From JADHUC01 sp964617665 (lineage in GTDB: Bacteria; Planctomycetota; Planctomycetia; Pirellulales; Pirellulaceae), in contig CAZUAH010000343.1 of the NCBI GenBank assembly GCA_964617665.1, positions 1 to 14,633 on the forward strand: a stretch of 14,633 bases of DNA, in the 5' to 3' direction. A model generated the notes under the pieces. The model made no database searches. It had not been told where the DNA came from and saw nothing but the letters and a program-made list of their open reading frames with translations. Below are positions 1-5,368 of this stretch, piece by piece. Position 1 is the stretch's first letter. The number at the start of each line of letters is the position of its first letter. Both the position numbers and the translations under genes were made by a program.

Positions 1-12
1 GTACTGTAAGCT

Positions 13-41
13 AGTGTAAGGTCTGCTTCGTCAGATGTCAA
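13..41 (-). promoter_or_regulatory. Sigma70-like promoter reading leftward out of the window
   Basis: On the minus strand a TTGACA box (36-41) is followed after 17 bases by TACACT (13-18). The spacing is optimal and the -35 box is perfect. It lies just downstream of the last minus-strand gene, so it would drive genes beyond the left edge. Confidence 0.5.
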
Positions 42-79
42 GCTGTTTTTTGCGTCTCTCCCGTGATTTCTTTGCGCGA

Positions 80-400
80 TTAGCTAACTTTCTCGCGGTT
101 CACGGTTTTGATGATTCTGTCGATCTCGACCGTACCGTATGCACTGTCCCAGTTATAGGTCGCGTCACCGTACACAATGTACCAGACGTGGTTTTTCTGG
201 TAAATAGAGTACTCCAGGCCGTACTCGCGGCTAATCTGGTTGAGCCTGTCCTTAGTTGTGTAGGTCTGCCAACCACCGTCGTTGAGTGTAATGTGGTTAC
301 TAGTGAAACTAGCAACGCAAGTGCGGTGATAAATCACATGCGTTCCCTTGTCGTCACGGTGAACCGTTGTTGCGCGTTTTGTCTTTGTCCAGTTATCCAT
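80..400 (-). CDS. Small phage-type hypothetical protein (106 aa)
   Basis: The function is unknown. The protein has an N-terminal basic segment, a central stretch 'NHITLNDGGWQTYTTKDRLNQ' (residues about 35-55), and a Trp/Tyr-rich C-terminal half with strands around 'VWYIVYG'. The central 'itLn.gGW.T.TTk.R.Nq' pattern resembles small hypothetical proteins I associate with bacteriophage genomes, where the role is also unknown; this is recall and not a search. Its start codon lies 8 bases downstream of the AGGAG of the shared leader. It is the last gene of the leftward block. A plus-strand open frame over the same bases is a shadow. Confidence 0.85.
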   Translation of the reverse strand: MDNWTKTKRATTVHRDDKGTHVIYHRTCVASFTSNHITLNDGGWQTYTTKDRLNQISREYGLEYSIYQKNHVWYIVYGDATYNWDSAYGTVEIDRIIKTVNREKVS

Positions 401-408
401 TTTACTAA

Positions 409-418
409 CTCCTGTGAG
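409..418 (-). promoter_or_regulatory. Extended ribosome-binding leader CTCACAGGAG
   Basis: The minus strand reads CTCACAGGAG 8 bases before the ATG at 400. AGGAG is the Shine-Dalgarno core. The CTCAC extension is not complementary to the 16S rRNA tail, yet it recurs before every gene of this block, suggesting a common regulatory or copied leader. Confidence 0.75.
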
Positions 419-445
419 TGCGTTTTACGGCGATTGCTTATTTTC

Positions 446-507
446 TGGTCCCGCCCCTAGCAGCCACGCTAGGGAGCGCCGGGGGCTGTCCCGGCTGCGG
501 GGTGCTA
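446..507 (-). repeat. Type I structured intergenic repeat, copy 1
   Basis: This 62-bp element begins 1 bp past the stop codon of the DUF2786 gene. It forms two consecutive hairpins: a 7-bp perfect stem CCCTAGC/GCTAGGG (455-461 with 468-474, 6-base loop) and a 6-bp stem GCCGGG/CCCGGC (478-483 with 490-495, 6-base loop). Copy 2 at 1345-1406 differs by a single base, which falls in the loop of the second hairpin. There is no U-tract, so a classical intrinsic terminator is unlikely. RNA processing, stabilisation, protein binding or a recombination site remain possible. Confidence 0.85.
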
Positions 508-508
508 T

Positions 509-1291
509 TTACCGTCCGAGCCGCTTCTGCCCACCAGGGAGGGCGATCCCTTCGCCTGCCTGCCTACCGGCGCTGTAACCGTGAGAATCGTGCCGCTGCT
601 GCGAGCGCCCGCTACGGAGCCGACCATAGATGCTATCCACGAAATCGCTCACACGCTGCTTTTCCTGCGCTAAAGCGCGTTCTGTCCGTACCAGCGCGGT
701 AGAGGCGTTACCCTCCAGTTTAGGGAGCGCGTCTCGCCGCGCCTGCGCCATACGCCTATTAAGCGTAGCAACCGCGCCGTGGCGGAAACTGTTGCCCCAA
801 CGCCTTGCGCCCGCGCCTTTGATGTTCTGGGCGACTCTTTCGCGTTTGGCGATTTCTTGGATTTCCTCCACCAGATACTTGAAAATGTACGAACAGGTAG
901 CAACGGCAGACTCACGGCCTAAGATCGTGATGTTCGCGCCGCCAGCCCTACCACGCCCGGTGTAGTACCCGGAGCCGTAAACGCACCGGCAACCGTTAGC
1001 GCGGGCAATACCACCCGCAAGCTGCACTTGCCACTGAACCGCCGTTTTGGTGCTACCGCCTAGAATATCGGCGCGGGTCATGGGATCGTCAGCTTCAGCC
1101 TTAGCTGCCTCGATATCCTCGGGATCCGCGTCGAACAGCAATTCGGCTTGGCTGACCTGATGCTGCGCCATAAGCCGCGCAGCGATTGCGGCGGCGGTCG
1201 CGGCTTCTTCTACCGTGCTACCCCGGCTAGTATCCGCCCGCTCCATGACAGCGCGGATTTTCTCGATTATCTTTTGTTTGTCCATTTCCAC
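509..1291 (-). CDS. DUF2786 domain protein (260 aa)
   Basis: Residues about 5-52 match the DUF2786 pattern: a helical 'K.kIieKIraVmeRAd.srGSTveEAatAaaiAarLMaqHqvs' segment. Residues about 118-195 ('ILGRESAVATCSYIFKYLVE' and later 'NSFRHGAVATLNRRM') match the middle region often seen after DUF2786 in phage proteins. The molecular function of the family is not established to my knowledge. The start is taken as GTG at 1291 because it sits 9 bases after the AGGAG of the leader, in line with the 6-8 bases of its neighbours; the in-frame ATG two codons later would be 15 bases away. The C-terminus is basic and Gly/Gln-rich ('GRSQQRHDSHGYSAGRQAG'). Type I repeats flank it on both sides. Confidence 0.88.
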   Translation of the reverse strand: MEMDKQKIIEKIRAVMERADTSRGSTVEEAATAAAIAARLMAQHQVSQAELLFDADPEDIEAAKAEADDPMTRADILGGSTKTAVQWQVQLAGGIARANGCRCVYGSGYYTGRGRAGGANITILGRESAVATCSYIFKYLVEEIQEIAKRERVAQNIKGAGARRWGNSFRHGAVATLNRRMAQARRDALPKLEGNASTALVRTERALAQEKQRVSDFVDSIYGRLRSGRSQQRHDSHGYSAGRQAGEGIALPGGQKRLGR

Positions 1292-1300
1292 TGTTAGTAT

Positions 1301-1310
1301 CTCCTGTGAG
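1301..1310 (-). promoter_or_regulatory. Extended ribosome-binding leader deciding a GTG start
   Basis: Same ten bases as at 409-418. Its AGGAG lies 9 bases before GTG (1291) and 15 before the next ATG, which favours GTG. About 15 bases further upstream (TTTTACGGCGATTG as read on the plus strand) are also shared with the leader of the 80-400 gene. Confidence 0.75.
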
Positions 1311-1344
1311 TTTTACGGCGATTGTTTAATTCTACTCCCTGTCT

Positions 1345-1406
1345 TGGTCCCGCCCCTAGCAGCCACGCTAGGGAGCGCCGGGGGCCGTCCCGGCTGCGGG
1401 GTGCTA
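1345..1406 (-). repeat. Type I structured intergenic repeat, copy 2
   Basis: 61 of 62 bases are identical to 446-507. Both stems are intact (1354-1360 with 1367-1373; 1377-1382 with 1389-1394), and the only difference (C at 1386 against T at 487) lies in a loop. It starts 4 bp after the stop codon of the DUF932 gene, the same relative position as copy 1. Confidence 0.85.
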
Positions 1407-1410
1407 CAGG

Positions 1411-2550
1411 CTACAGCCGGTCCACCAAGCCGGTATCAGCCAGGATGAGGTTCAGGGCGCGGCGACCGAGATTAGCCGAGCCGCCGTACAGGTTAGAAGC
1501 GAGATTGTTCTCGGCGGCGCTGTTGCGGTTGGTATTCTTGGTAGTGCGCTCGTTGGTACAGTAATCGGTAACAGCGTTGATAGCGTCGTAAGCCGTCTGC
1601 CCCCGGTTTCCCTGCTCCGGGTTGCGGAAGAGCATATCCAGGGTTGCAATGTTGCGCTGCGCCTGTTTGCTCAGGTAGTCGTCGGGCACCACCACGTTCT
1701 GGTGTTTGTCCTTCTCCAGCATACCCGCGAGGATCTGCGCGCCGGTCTGGTTCTGGAGGTCAATAGGGGGCGCGTCGGCGGTTGCCTCGTTAGTGCCCAT
1801 AGCTTCCATCATCTTGCGCCAACCCTGCCCGCCGACGATACGGAGGGCCAAAGCGTTCATTTGCTGCCTGCTGTACGGTGTTTCCTCCATAGCACGGAAA
1901 ACGTGCTGGAGGCGCTCAGAGTAAGTCATAGAGGCACGAAGCGCCCTGACGGCGTTGTTAAGGCGCTGCTGATTGTTGCGGGTGTGCTTGACCTTAATAG
2001 TAGAGTTAGCGGCGCGGAACATGGAAGCGAACATATTAGCGCAAGTGACCTTGAAGTCGGTCTGAAGAATGGTAGTAGGCAACGAGCCGTCATGGCTGCT
2101 ACCAACCCACATGTAGCGCTTGTGCTGATGGCCTTCCCTGATCTCGTAATCAGCGTCAGGAGTGCGGACGAGCATGTAAACGACGCGCCCGCCGCCCAGG
2201 TCGCCTACAACCTCAACATGGGCATTCCCTGCGCCGATGATGTCCTCGGCGATTCTAGCGAGTTCCGCATTCTGAAACTCACTGTAGCGGTCAGACACCA
2301 TGTGGAGCACGTCGCCGGTATCCGAGCGCGTAACGCTCCTGTAGCCGTCGATCTTGCGGTAGACGCCTTCGACCTTCTGATAGACCGGCTTGAGGTGAAC
2401 ACGCCAATTAAGGTATTCAGCCTGCGCCTCGGTGGGGCTCATGCCAGTAGGGATAGTATGCCCCGCGTCGTTCCAGGGCGGCGGTTTGCTTCCCGCCGTG
2501 TAATAGTCGTTCCCTGCCCCGTGTCCGTTTGTTACTGTGAGTTCAACCAT
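1411..2550 (-). CDS. DUF932 phage/plasmid-like protein (379 aa)
   Basis: The layout is that of the DUF932 family (also annotated as phage/plasmid-like protein TIGR03299). 'VLHMVSDRYSEFQNAEL' is at about residues 81-97, then 'VEVVGDLGGGRVVYMLVR' at about 112-129. A conserved 'TDFKVTCANMFASMF' block with Cys and Asn is at about 164-178. The C-terminal 'TAYDAINAVTDY' and 'NLYGGSANLGRRALNLI' blocks close the domain. The length is normal for the family. The family is common in phages and plasmids; its biochemical role is not settled. ATG at 2550 sits 8 bases from the AGGAG of the shared leader. Upstream is type II repeat copy C, downstream type I copy B. Confidence 0.92.
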   Translation of the reverse strand: MVELTVTNGHGAGNDYYTAGSKPPPWNDAGHTIPTGMSPTEAQAEYLNWRVHLKPVYQKVEGVYRKIDGYRSVTRSDTGDVLHMVSDRYSEFQNAELARIAEDIIGAGNAHVEVVGDLGGGRVVYMLVRTPDADYEIREGHQHKRYMWVGSSHDGSLPTTILQTDFKVTCANMFASMFRAANSTIKVKHTRNNQQRLNNAVRALRASMTYSERLQHVFRAMEETPYSRQQMNALALRIVGGQGWRKMMEAMGTNEATADAPPIDLQNQTGAQILAGMLEKDKHQNVVVPDDYLSKQAQRNIATLDMLFRNPEQGNRGQTAYDAINAVTDYCTNERTTKNTNRNSAAENNLASNLYGGSANLGRRALNLILADTGLVDRL

Positions 2551-2558
2551 TTTCGATG

Positions 2559-2568
2559 CTCCTGTGAG
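2559..2568 (-). promoter_or_regulatory. Extended ribosome-binding leader of the DUF932 gene
   Basis: CTCACAGGAG on the minus strand, with AGGAG 8 bases before the ATG at 2550. Confidence 0.75.
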
Positions 2569-2600
2569 CTATTGCGCCAACTCGCGCAGTTATGGGCTCG

Positions 2601-2671
2601 AAACGCCCACAGCGGGCACCAAGGGCAGTTAGCCCCTGATGCCCGCTAAGGGTGCTGCGAACGCTATTAGC
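2601..2671 (-). repeat. Type II structured intergenic repeat, copy C
   Basis: The element overlaps the stop codon of the upstream small gene. It folds into a long hairpin: outer stem AGCGGGCA/TGCCCGCT (2611-2618 with 2640-2647), a 4x4 internal loop (CCAA/CTGA), then inner stem GGGC/GCCC (2623-2626 with 2632-2635) and a 5-base loop. It shares almost all bases with 2911-2982 except the apical loop and one base of the flank. Confidence 0.85.
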
Positions 2672-2864
2672 TTGTTTTGAGGGGTACCCACCAATCCTTG
2701 CGAGGGGGGCGCTTGGCACGCTCGACGCATTCCTTATGGGAGCCGAACCAATGACAGACTTCCGCGTTATCCCCGTAGCCGTCATGTTGCCAATCGTCGC
2801 GGTACCACGCGATATACCAACCGTACCGCACGTCTTGGATAATAGTGTAGCTGTACGCTGCCAT
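2667..2864 (-). CDS. Small Trp/Tyr-rich hypothetical protein (65 aa)
   Basis: Not recognised. The predicted protein is short, very rich in Trp and Tyr ('GWYIAWYRDDWQHDGYGDN' near residues 15-33), and has two Cys residues (near residues 37 and 46). It ends in a basic 'KRPPRKDWWVP' segment. The sequence suggests a compact beta fold. Reality as a gene rests on the shared leader (AGGAG 7 bases before ATG), on its position as one unit of the array, and on the matching type II repeats at both ends. Confidence 0.75.
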   Translation of the reverse strand: MAAYSYTIIQDVRYGWYIAWYRDDWQHDGYGDNAEVCHWFGSHKECVERAKRPPRKDWWVPLKTS

Positions 2865-2871
2865 GCCGTCG

Positions 2872-2880
2872 CTCCTGTGA
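2872..2880 (-). promoter_or_regulatory. Extended ribosome-binding leader, one base variant
   Basis: The minus strand reads TCACAGGAG, 9 of the 10 leader bases (the next upstream base is A instead of C). AGGAG is 7 bases before ATG at 2864. Confidence 0.7.
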
Positions 2881-2910
2881 TAGTGCGCCTAATAGCGCCA
2901 TTAGGGGTCA

Positions 2911-2982
2911 AAACGCCCACAGCGGGCACCAAGGGCTTTACTAGCCCCTGATGCCCGCTAAGGGTGCTACGAACGCTATTAG
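2911..2982 (-). repeat. Type II structured intergenic repeat, copy D
   Basis: Outer stem (2921-2928 with 2952-2959) and the CCAA/CTGA internal loop are identical to copy C. The inner stem is one pair longer (GGGCT/AGCCC, 2933-2937 with 2943-2947) and the apical loop differs. The element ends 5 bp from the stop codon of the 2988-3239 gene; two tandem copies of the 9-mer CGCTATTAG (2974-2991) span that junction. Confidence 0.85.
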
Positions 2983-2987
2983 CGCTA

Positions 2988-3239
2988 TTAGGCCGCATCG
3001 GCCTCAGTTGCGGCTGCGGCGGCCTCGGCCTCGATCTCGGCCTTGGTGCGGCGCTTGCGCTTCGTGGGGAGGCCCAGGTGCTCCGCGATTGCCTTGAGCG
3101 CCTGCTGCGGCTTGTCCACTGGGAACATCACCATAGCGCCGTCGATGGTCAGGATTCCTTGTTCCCGGTTAATGCCGATCTGGGCCAGTTTCTCAAGCTG
3201 AATGGTCAGGGTGAGGTTGTTGTTGGTGTTCTCGTCCAT
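2988..3239 (-). CDS. Small hypothetical protein with basic and Ala/Glu tail (83 aa)
   Basis: Not recognised. The N-terminal half looks beta-rich ('LTLTIQLEKLAQIGI', 'GILTIDGAMVMFPV'), followed by a helix ('PQQALKAIAEHLGL'). A strongly basic 'PTKRKRRTKAEIEAE' segment (residues about 58-72) and an Ala/Glu/Thr low-complexity tail follow. It is the first gene behind the leftward promoter, with its ATG 6 bases after AGGAG. The basic segment could contact nucleic acid, but nothing specific supports that. Confidence 0.82.
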   Translation of the reverse strand: MDENTNNNLTLTIQLEKLAQIGINREQGILTIDGAMVMFPVDKPQQALKAIAEHLGLPTKRKRRTKAEIEAEAAAAATEADAA

Positions 3240-3245
3240 TTCCTG

Positions 3246-3255
3246 CTCCTGTGAG
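3246..3255 (-). promoter_or_regulatory. Extended ribosome-binding leader of the first leftward gene
   Basis: CTCACAGGAG on the minus strand, AGGAG 6 bases before ATG at 3239. It lies about 30 bp downstream of the -10 box of the leftward promoter. Confidence 0.75.
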
Positions 3256-3284
3256 TGTTTGCTGCGTTGTTTGTCCTATTAGCG

Positions 3285-3312
3285 ATAATAACACCTAGTG
3301 TGTGCCTGTCAA
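3285..3312 (-). promoter_or_regulatory. Sigma70-like promoter of the leftward gene block
   Basis: The minus strand has TTGACA (3307-3312), 16 bases of spacer and TATTAT (3285-3290). The start of transcription would fall near 3278, giving a leader of about 40 bases before the first leftward ATG. No other gene stands between it and the block. Confidence 0.72.
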
Positions 3313-3450
3313 CCGTTTTTCCGAAAATAGCGTAACTTTCCCTGTTTGCGGGGGCCTCGCAGAGTGTGCATATATAGAGGTCAAGCCCGCGCCAAAGTGT
3401 GCGCTTTCCGCACAGGCCAGCGTGCCGCTCTTGCACAACGCGTGCCAAGT

Positions 3451-3672
3451 CGCCGCGCTGCCTGGCCGAGCCAGGCTCGCACCTGTTCGCTTGCCGTACA
3501 GGCCCGCCGCGCTGCCCCGCAAGCTGCGTGCCAGGTCCACAGCGCCCCCGCTGCCCCTGCCAAGTTGGCACGGGTCTTGCTAGGTAGCCGTTTCAGGTTT
3601 TGGCCCGCCTCTTGCATTGGCTCGCTGGCTCCTGGCCCGCCGCGCTGCGCCCGTCCTGGCCCGCCGCGCTGC
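3451..3672. repeat. Dispersed GC-rich short repeats
   Basis: CGCCGCGCTGC occurs four times (3451-3461, 3505-3515, 3638-3648, 3662-3672). The longer GGCCCGCCGCGCTGC occurs three times (3501-3515, 3634-3648, 3658-3672), the last two 24 bp apart. They are interspersed with CCWGG sites. Confidence 0.75.
3558..3570. promoter_or_regulatory. Palindrome TGCCAAGTTGGCA
   Basis: Perfect 13-bp dyad around a central G. It shares the CAAGTTG core with the dyad at 7580-7590. Operator-like, but no binding protein can be assigned. Confidence 0.35.
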
Positions 3673-3813
3673 CTGGCCCTGCTACGCTGCCCCTGCCTGG
3701 CCCATCCAGGCTGGGGGTCTATGCTCAGTGGCCAGCTTACCGCGATTGGCTAAAGCTGTCAACCCCTGATTGCAAAAAAACGCAAGGTCGCGGAATCATT
3801 GGCTTTTTTCCTG

Positions 3814-3835
3814 CCCACAGGTAGGGAGATGTGGG
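3814..3835. promoter_or_regulatory. CCCACA-N10-TGTGGG inverted repeat
   Basis: Six-base arms at 3814-3819 and 3830-3835 surround GTAGGG, a half-site of the palindromes that follow. Probably part of the same protein-binding array. Confidence 0.4.
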
Positions 3836-3841
3836 AGGTTT

Positions 3842-3878
3842 CCCTACATGTAGGGGTTTTCCCTACATCGTACAGGGG
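3842..3878. repeat. First palindrome pair of the putative origin/operator array
   Basis: A perfect 14-bp palindrome CCCTACATGTAGGG (3842-3855) is followed by a second site starting at 3861. The second has an intact left half (CCCTACAT) and a degenerate right half ending in CAGGG. The two starts are 19 bp apart, and both are preceded by a T-run. Confidence 0.65.
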
Positions 3879-3928
3879 CCAGTCTAGCAAGTCCCGTGCC
3901 AAGTCGCGGCCAGGCAGCGCGCACTTTT

Positions 3929-3961
3929 CCTGACATGTAGGTGTTTTCCCTACATGTAGGT
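3929..3961. repeat. Second palindrome pair, same 19-bp spacing
   Basis: CCTGACATGTAGGT (3929-3942) and CCCTACATGTAGGT (3948-3961) start 19 bp apart, as in the first pair. The two pairs are 87 bp apart. Repeated symmetric sites at fixed spacing fit iterons or tandem repressor operators. Confidence 0.65.
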
Positions 3962-4075
3962 ACAGGCAGGGTCCAGGTCGCCTCGGTCGCCAGGTGCCGT
4001 CGCGTGCCGCTCAGGGTGTCCAGGGTGTGTCCAGAGGACCAGGCAGAGCGCTATTCGACCGGCAACCCCCGCTGC

Positions 4076-4102
4076 GAATACACCTTGTATACATAGGTAT
4101 TC
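4076..4102. promoter_or_regulatory. Large imperfect dyad centred on TGTATACA
   Basis: GAATAC and GTATTC bound a core with ACCT and AGGT arms around the 8-bp palindrome TGTATACA. Small bulges offset the arms. It lies about 120 bp upstream of the -35 box of the rightward promoter, so it may bind a regulator. Confidence 0.4.
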
Positions 4103-4223
4103 AGCCGTCTGGAGCGTATTTTGTGCAATCGCCCAAGATTGATACCGAAATATGCAGGCTGAAATACAGGAAATATCTACTATTACGCCCCGATTTTTTT
4201 CTAGTTCCTTGTCGGAAGGTGCC

Positions 4224-4251
4224 TTGACCTCTTCATAGGTGGCTCTATACT
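4224..4251 (+). promoter_or_regulatory. Sigma70-like promoter of the rightward gene block
   Basis: TTGACC (4224-4229), 16 bases, TATACT (4246-4251). Transcription would start near 4258, about 30 bases before the GTG start at 4288. It is the only good promoter before the first rightward gene. Confidence 0.68.
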
Positions 4252-4287
4252 GTAAGTACCCAAAACTTTTGACAACTGAGGTGCAAA

Positions 4288-4827
4288 GTGTACGAAAAAG
4301 ACGATGATGATGTTTGGACTGAGTTAGAAAGTGTTACTGACGATGATGTTTCAGGATTAACGGACGTAGCGTTTGACGACGACATTCCCGCGAGTTCGCC
4401 TGCCGCTATGATGGCTGGCGCACAAATGCCGGAAGCTCTGCGTTTGCCGTGTAATGAAGCTACGATGCTTTGTTTGCGTGGTCCTTGTGTTTACTTCTGG
4501 TCCTGGCTTCAGCAGGAGCACTCTACGGTAGAAGACGTTGTACGTGTTAAGCTGACCTCAACCTGCGTACGGCATAACGACTTGCAAAATTTAGCAGGGG
4601 ACCGTGTATTTAGTTGCGATCAGTGGTTTCCAATGACGCTTTCGTTTATCCCGCCTGCTGTTCGTCCGATAGTCCGCGATAAGTTGTCGGATTTGTATGA
4701 GTGGTACCTGCGAGATGTAAAGAAGTTGGACTTTAATTGGAAGTGGTGGACGAAGGACGTTATGACTCTTAGTGCAGATGAGCAGGAAGAACTGAGGGCT
4801 AAAGCGCGGAAGCGCAACGGAGCGTAA
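4288..4827 (+). CDS. Four-cysteine protein, possible metal or Fe-S binding (179 aa)
   Basis: The GTG start is chosen because GAGGTG (4278-4283) sits 4 bases upstream. Residues 1-35 are very acidic and probably disordered. The folded part carries C62 and C67 in 'LCLRGPCVYFWSW', then C93 and C110 in 'FSCDQWFP', giving C-x4-C-x25-C-x16-C. An extra C55 is also present. The spacing and the aromatic neighbours suggest a zinc or iron-sulfur site. I have an impression of similar 'GPC...W...C...W' proteins in uncultured phage genomes, but cannot confirm it. The helical C-terminus contains 'WKWWTKDVMTL' and a basic end. It is followed at once by the next gene through a TAAAATG junction. Confidence 0.85.
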   Translation: MYEKDDDDVWTELESVTDDDVSGLTDVAFDDDIPASSPAAMMAGAQMPEALRLPCNEATMLCLRGPCVYFWSWLQQEHSTVEDVVRVKLTSTCVRHNDLQNLAGDRVFSCDQWFPMTLSFIPPAVRPIVRDKLSDLYEWYLRDVKKLDFNWKWWTKDVMTLSADEQEELRAKARKRNGA

Positions 4828-4828
4828 A

Positions 4829-5359
4829 ATGCCTACTTTTGAAGAAGTCGTAACAAACGCTGCTAATACGATTAATGAGCTTGTAAAACTCAGCCACAAT
4901 CTTCCTAATACGCAAGAGCACGCGTTTATGAAGAATCTGCTTATTCCTGCTATTACTGGTACCTTCTCCGTGTTAGGCGAGCAGCACAAGTTCGTTGAAG
5001 CTGCACTTAGTGATCTCGATCTTCGCCTCGGGAATTTATCAGAGGATCTTTCAGATGATGTAGGTCTACTTGCATTGCATGACATCGAGATTCTCGGTTC
5101 TGTAATTGAAGAGTCAATTACTATGTTGCCAGATGAAGAATTTGTTAAGCAACTTGATGTTGACGAGCCAAGAGGCAAAGAGATCCTTTCGCGTTCTGAA
5201 GAATTAAAAAGTAAGCTGGCTATAGCTATTACGATTATCAATAACGTCAAATCGTTCGAAACAACAGAACAAGAAGACGAAGAAGCAGAAGAAGAAGCTA
5301 CAAGGTCGGCTACGACAGAAAGCGCTATGAATGAAGACGACTTTGAACTGGTCGATTAG
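4829..5359 (+). CDS. Acidic helical hypothetical protein (176 aa)
   Basis: Not recognised. Residues 1-140 read as amphipathic helices ('TFEEVVTNAANTINELVKL', 'ESITMLPDEEFVKQL', 'LKSKLAIAITIINNVKSF'). The last 30 residues are an acidic low-complexity tail rich in Glu. The start is one base after the previous stop (TAAAATG), with GGAG at 4819-4822, so translation is probably coupled. Its stop codon overlaps the GAGGTG site of the next gene. A small partner or scaffold accessory of the long coiled-coil protein is plausible from position only. Confidence 0.85.
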   Translation: MPTFEEVVTNAANTINELVKLSHNLPNTQEHAFMKNLLIPAITGTFSVLGEQHKFVEAALSDLDLRLGNLSEDLSDDVGLLALHDIEILGSVIEESITMLPDEEFVKQLDVDEPRGKEILSRSEELKSKLAIAITIINNVKSFETTEQEDEEAEEEATRSATTESAMNEDDFELVD

Positions 5360-5368
5360 AGGTGATTC

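Larger units (their letters stand above)
3313..4223. other. Non-coding control region between divergent promoters
   Basis: About 0.9 kb with no credible gene. Open frames exist in 3302-3753 on both strands, but they are Ala/Pro/Arg-rich by-products of GC-rich repeats. The contents, left to right, are short GC-rich repeats (3451-3672) and an A7 tract (3774-3780) and T6 tract (3804-3809). Then come a CCCACA/TGTGGG dyad (3814-3835), two pairs of palindromes (3842-3878 and 3929-3961) and a large dyad (4076-4102). The 13-mer CGTGCCAAGTCGC occurs at 3441-3453 and 3895-3907. CCWGG occurs 13 times between 3461 and 4043 by hand count. Position and repeat content fit an origin and/or early-late switch. 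Confidence 0.7.

Noticed and set aside
446..507. Intrinsic transcription terminators in the type I and type II repeats
   Set aside because: Stems are suitable but no run of T follows on the transcribed strand, and further genes of the same block lie downstream.
1702..2649. Open frame of 315 codons on the plus strand
   Set aside because: It is the antisense shadow of the DUF932 gene, whose conserved blocks are clear on the minus strand; GC-rich coding DNA often leaves long opposite frames.
446..2982. Integron-type cassette array with attC sites
   Set aside because: The hairpin repeats lack the paired RYYYAAC/GTTRRRY core boxes, there are two unrelated repeat families, and no integrase gene is visible.
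2543..2998. Open frame of 151 codons on the minus strand with an internal repeat of about 14 residues
   Set aside because: It runs across two type II repeats and the small gene between them; the repeated peptide is only a translation of the non-coding repeat, and the frame has no ribosome site.
3302..3753. Overlapping open frames on both strands in the control region
   Set aside because: Composition is low-complexity Ala/Pro/Arg/Cys, produced by the GC-rich repeats; no ribosome sites or recognisable domains.
3770..3810. Terminator formed by the A7 and T6 tracts
   Set aside because: The sequence next to the T-run does not form a GC-rich stem, and the A/T tracts pair poorly; left as possible AT-rich part of an origin.
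3842..3961. CRISPR array
   Set aside because: Only four short palindromes with 5-bp and 73-bp gaps; no regular 30-40 bp spacers and no cas gene.
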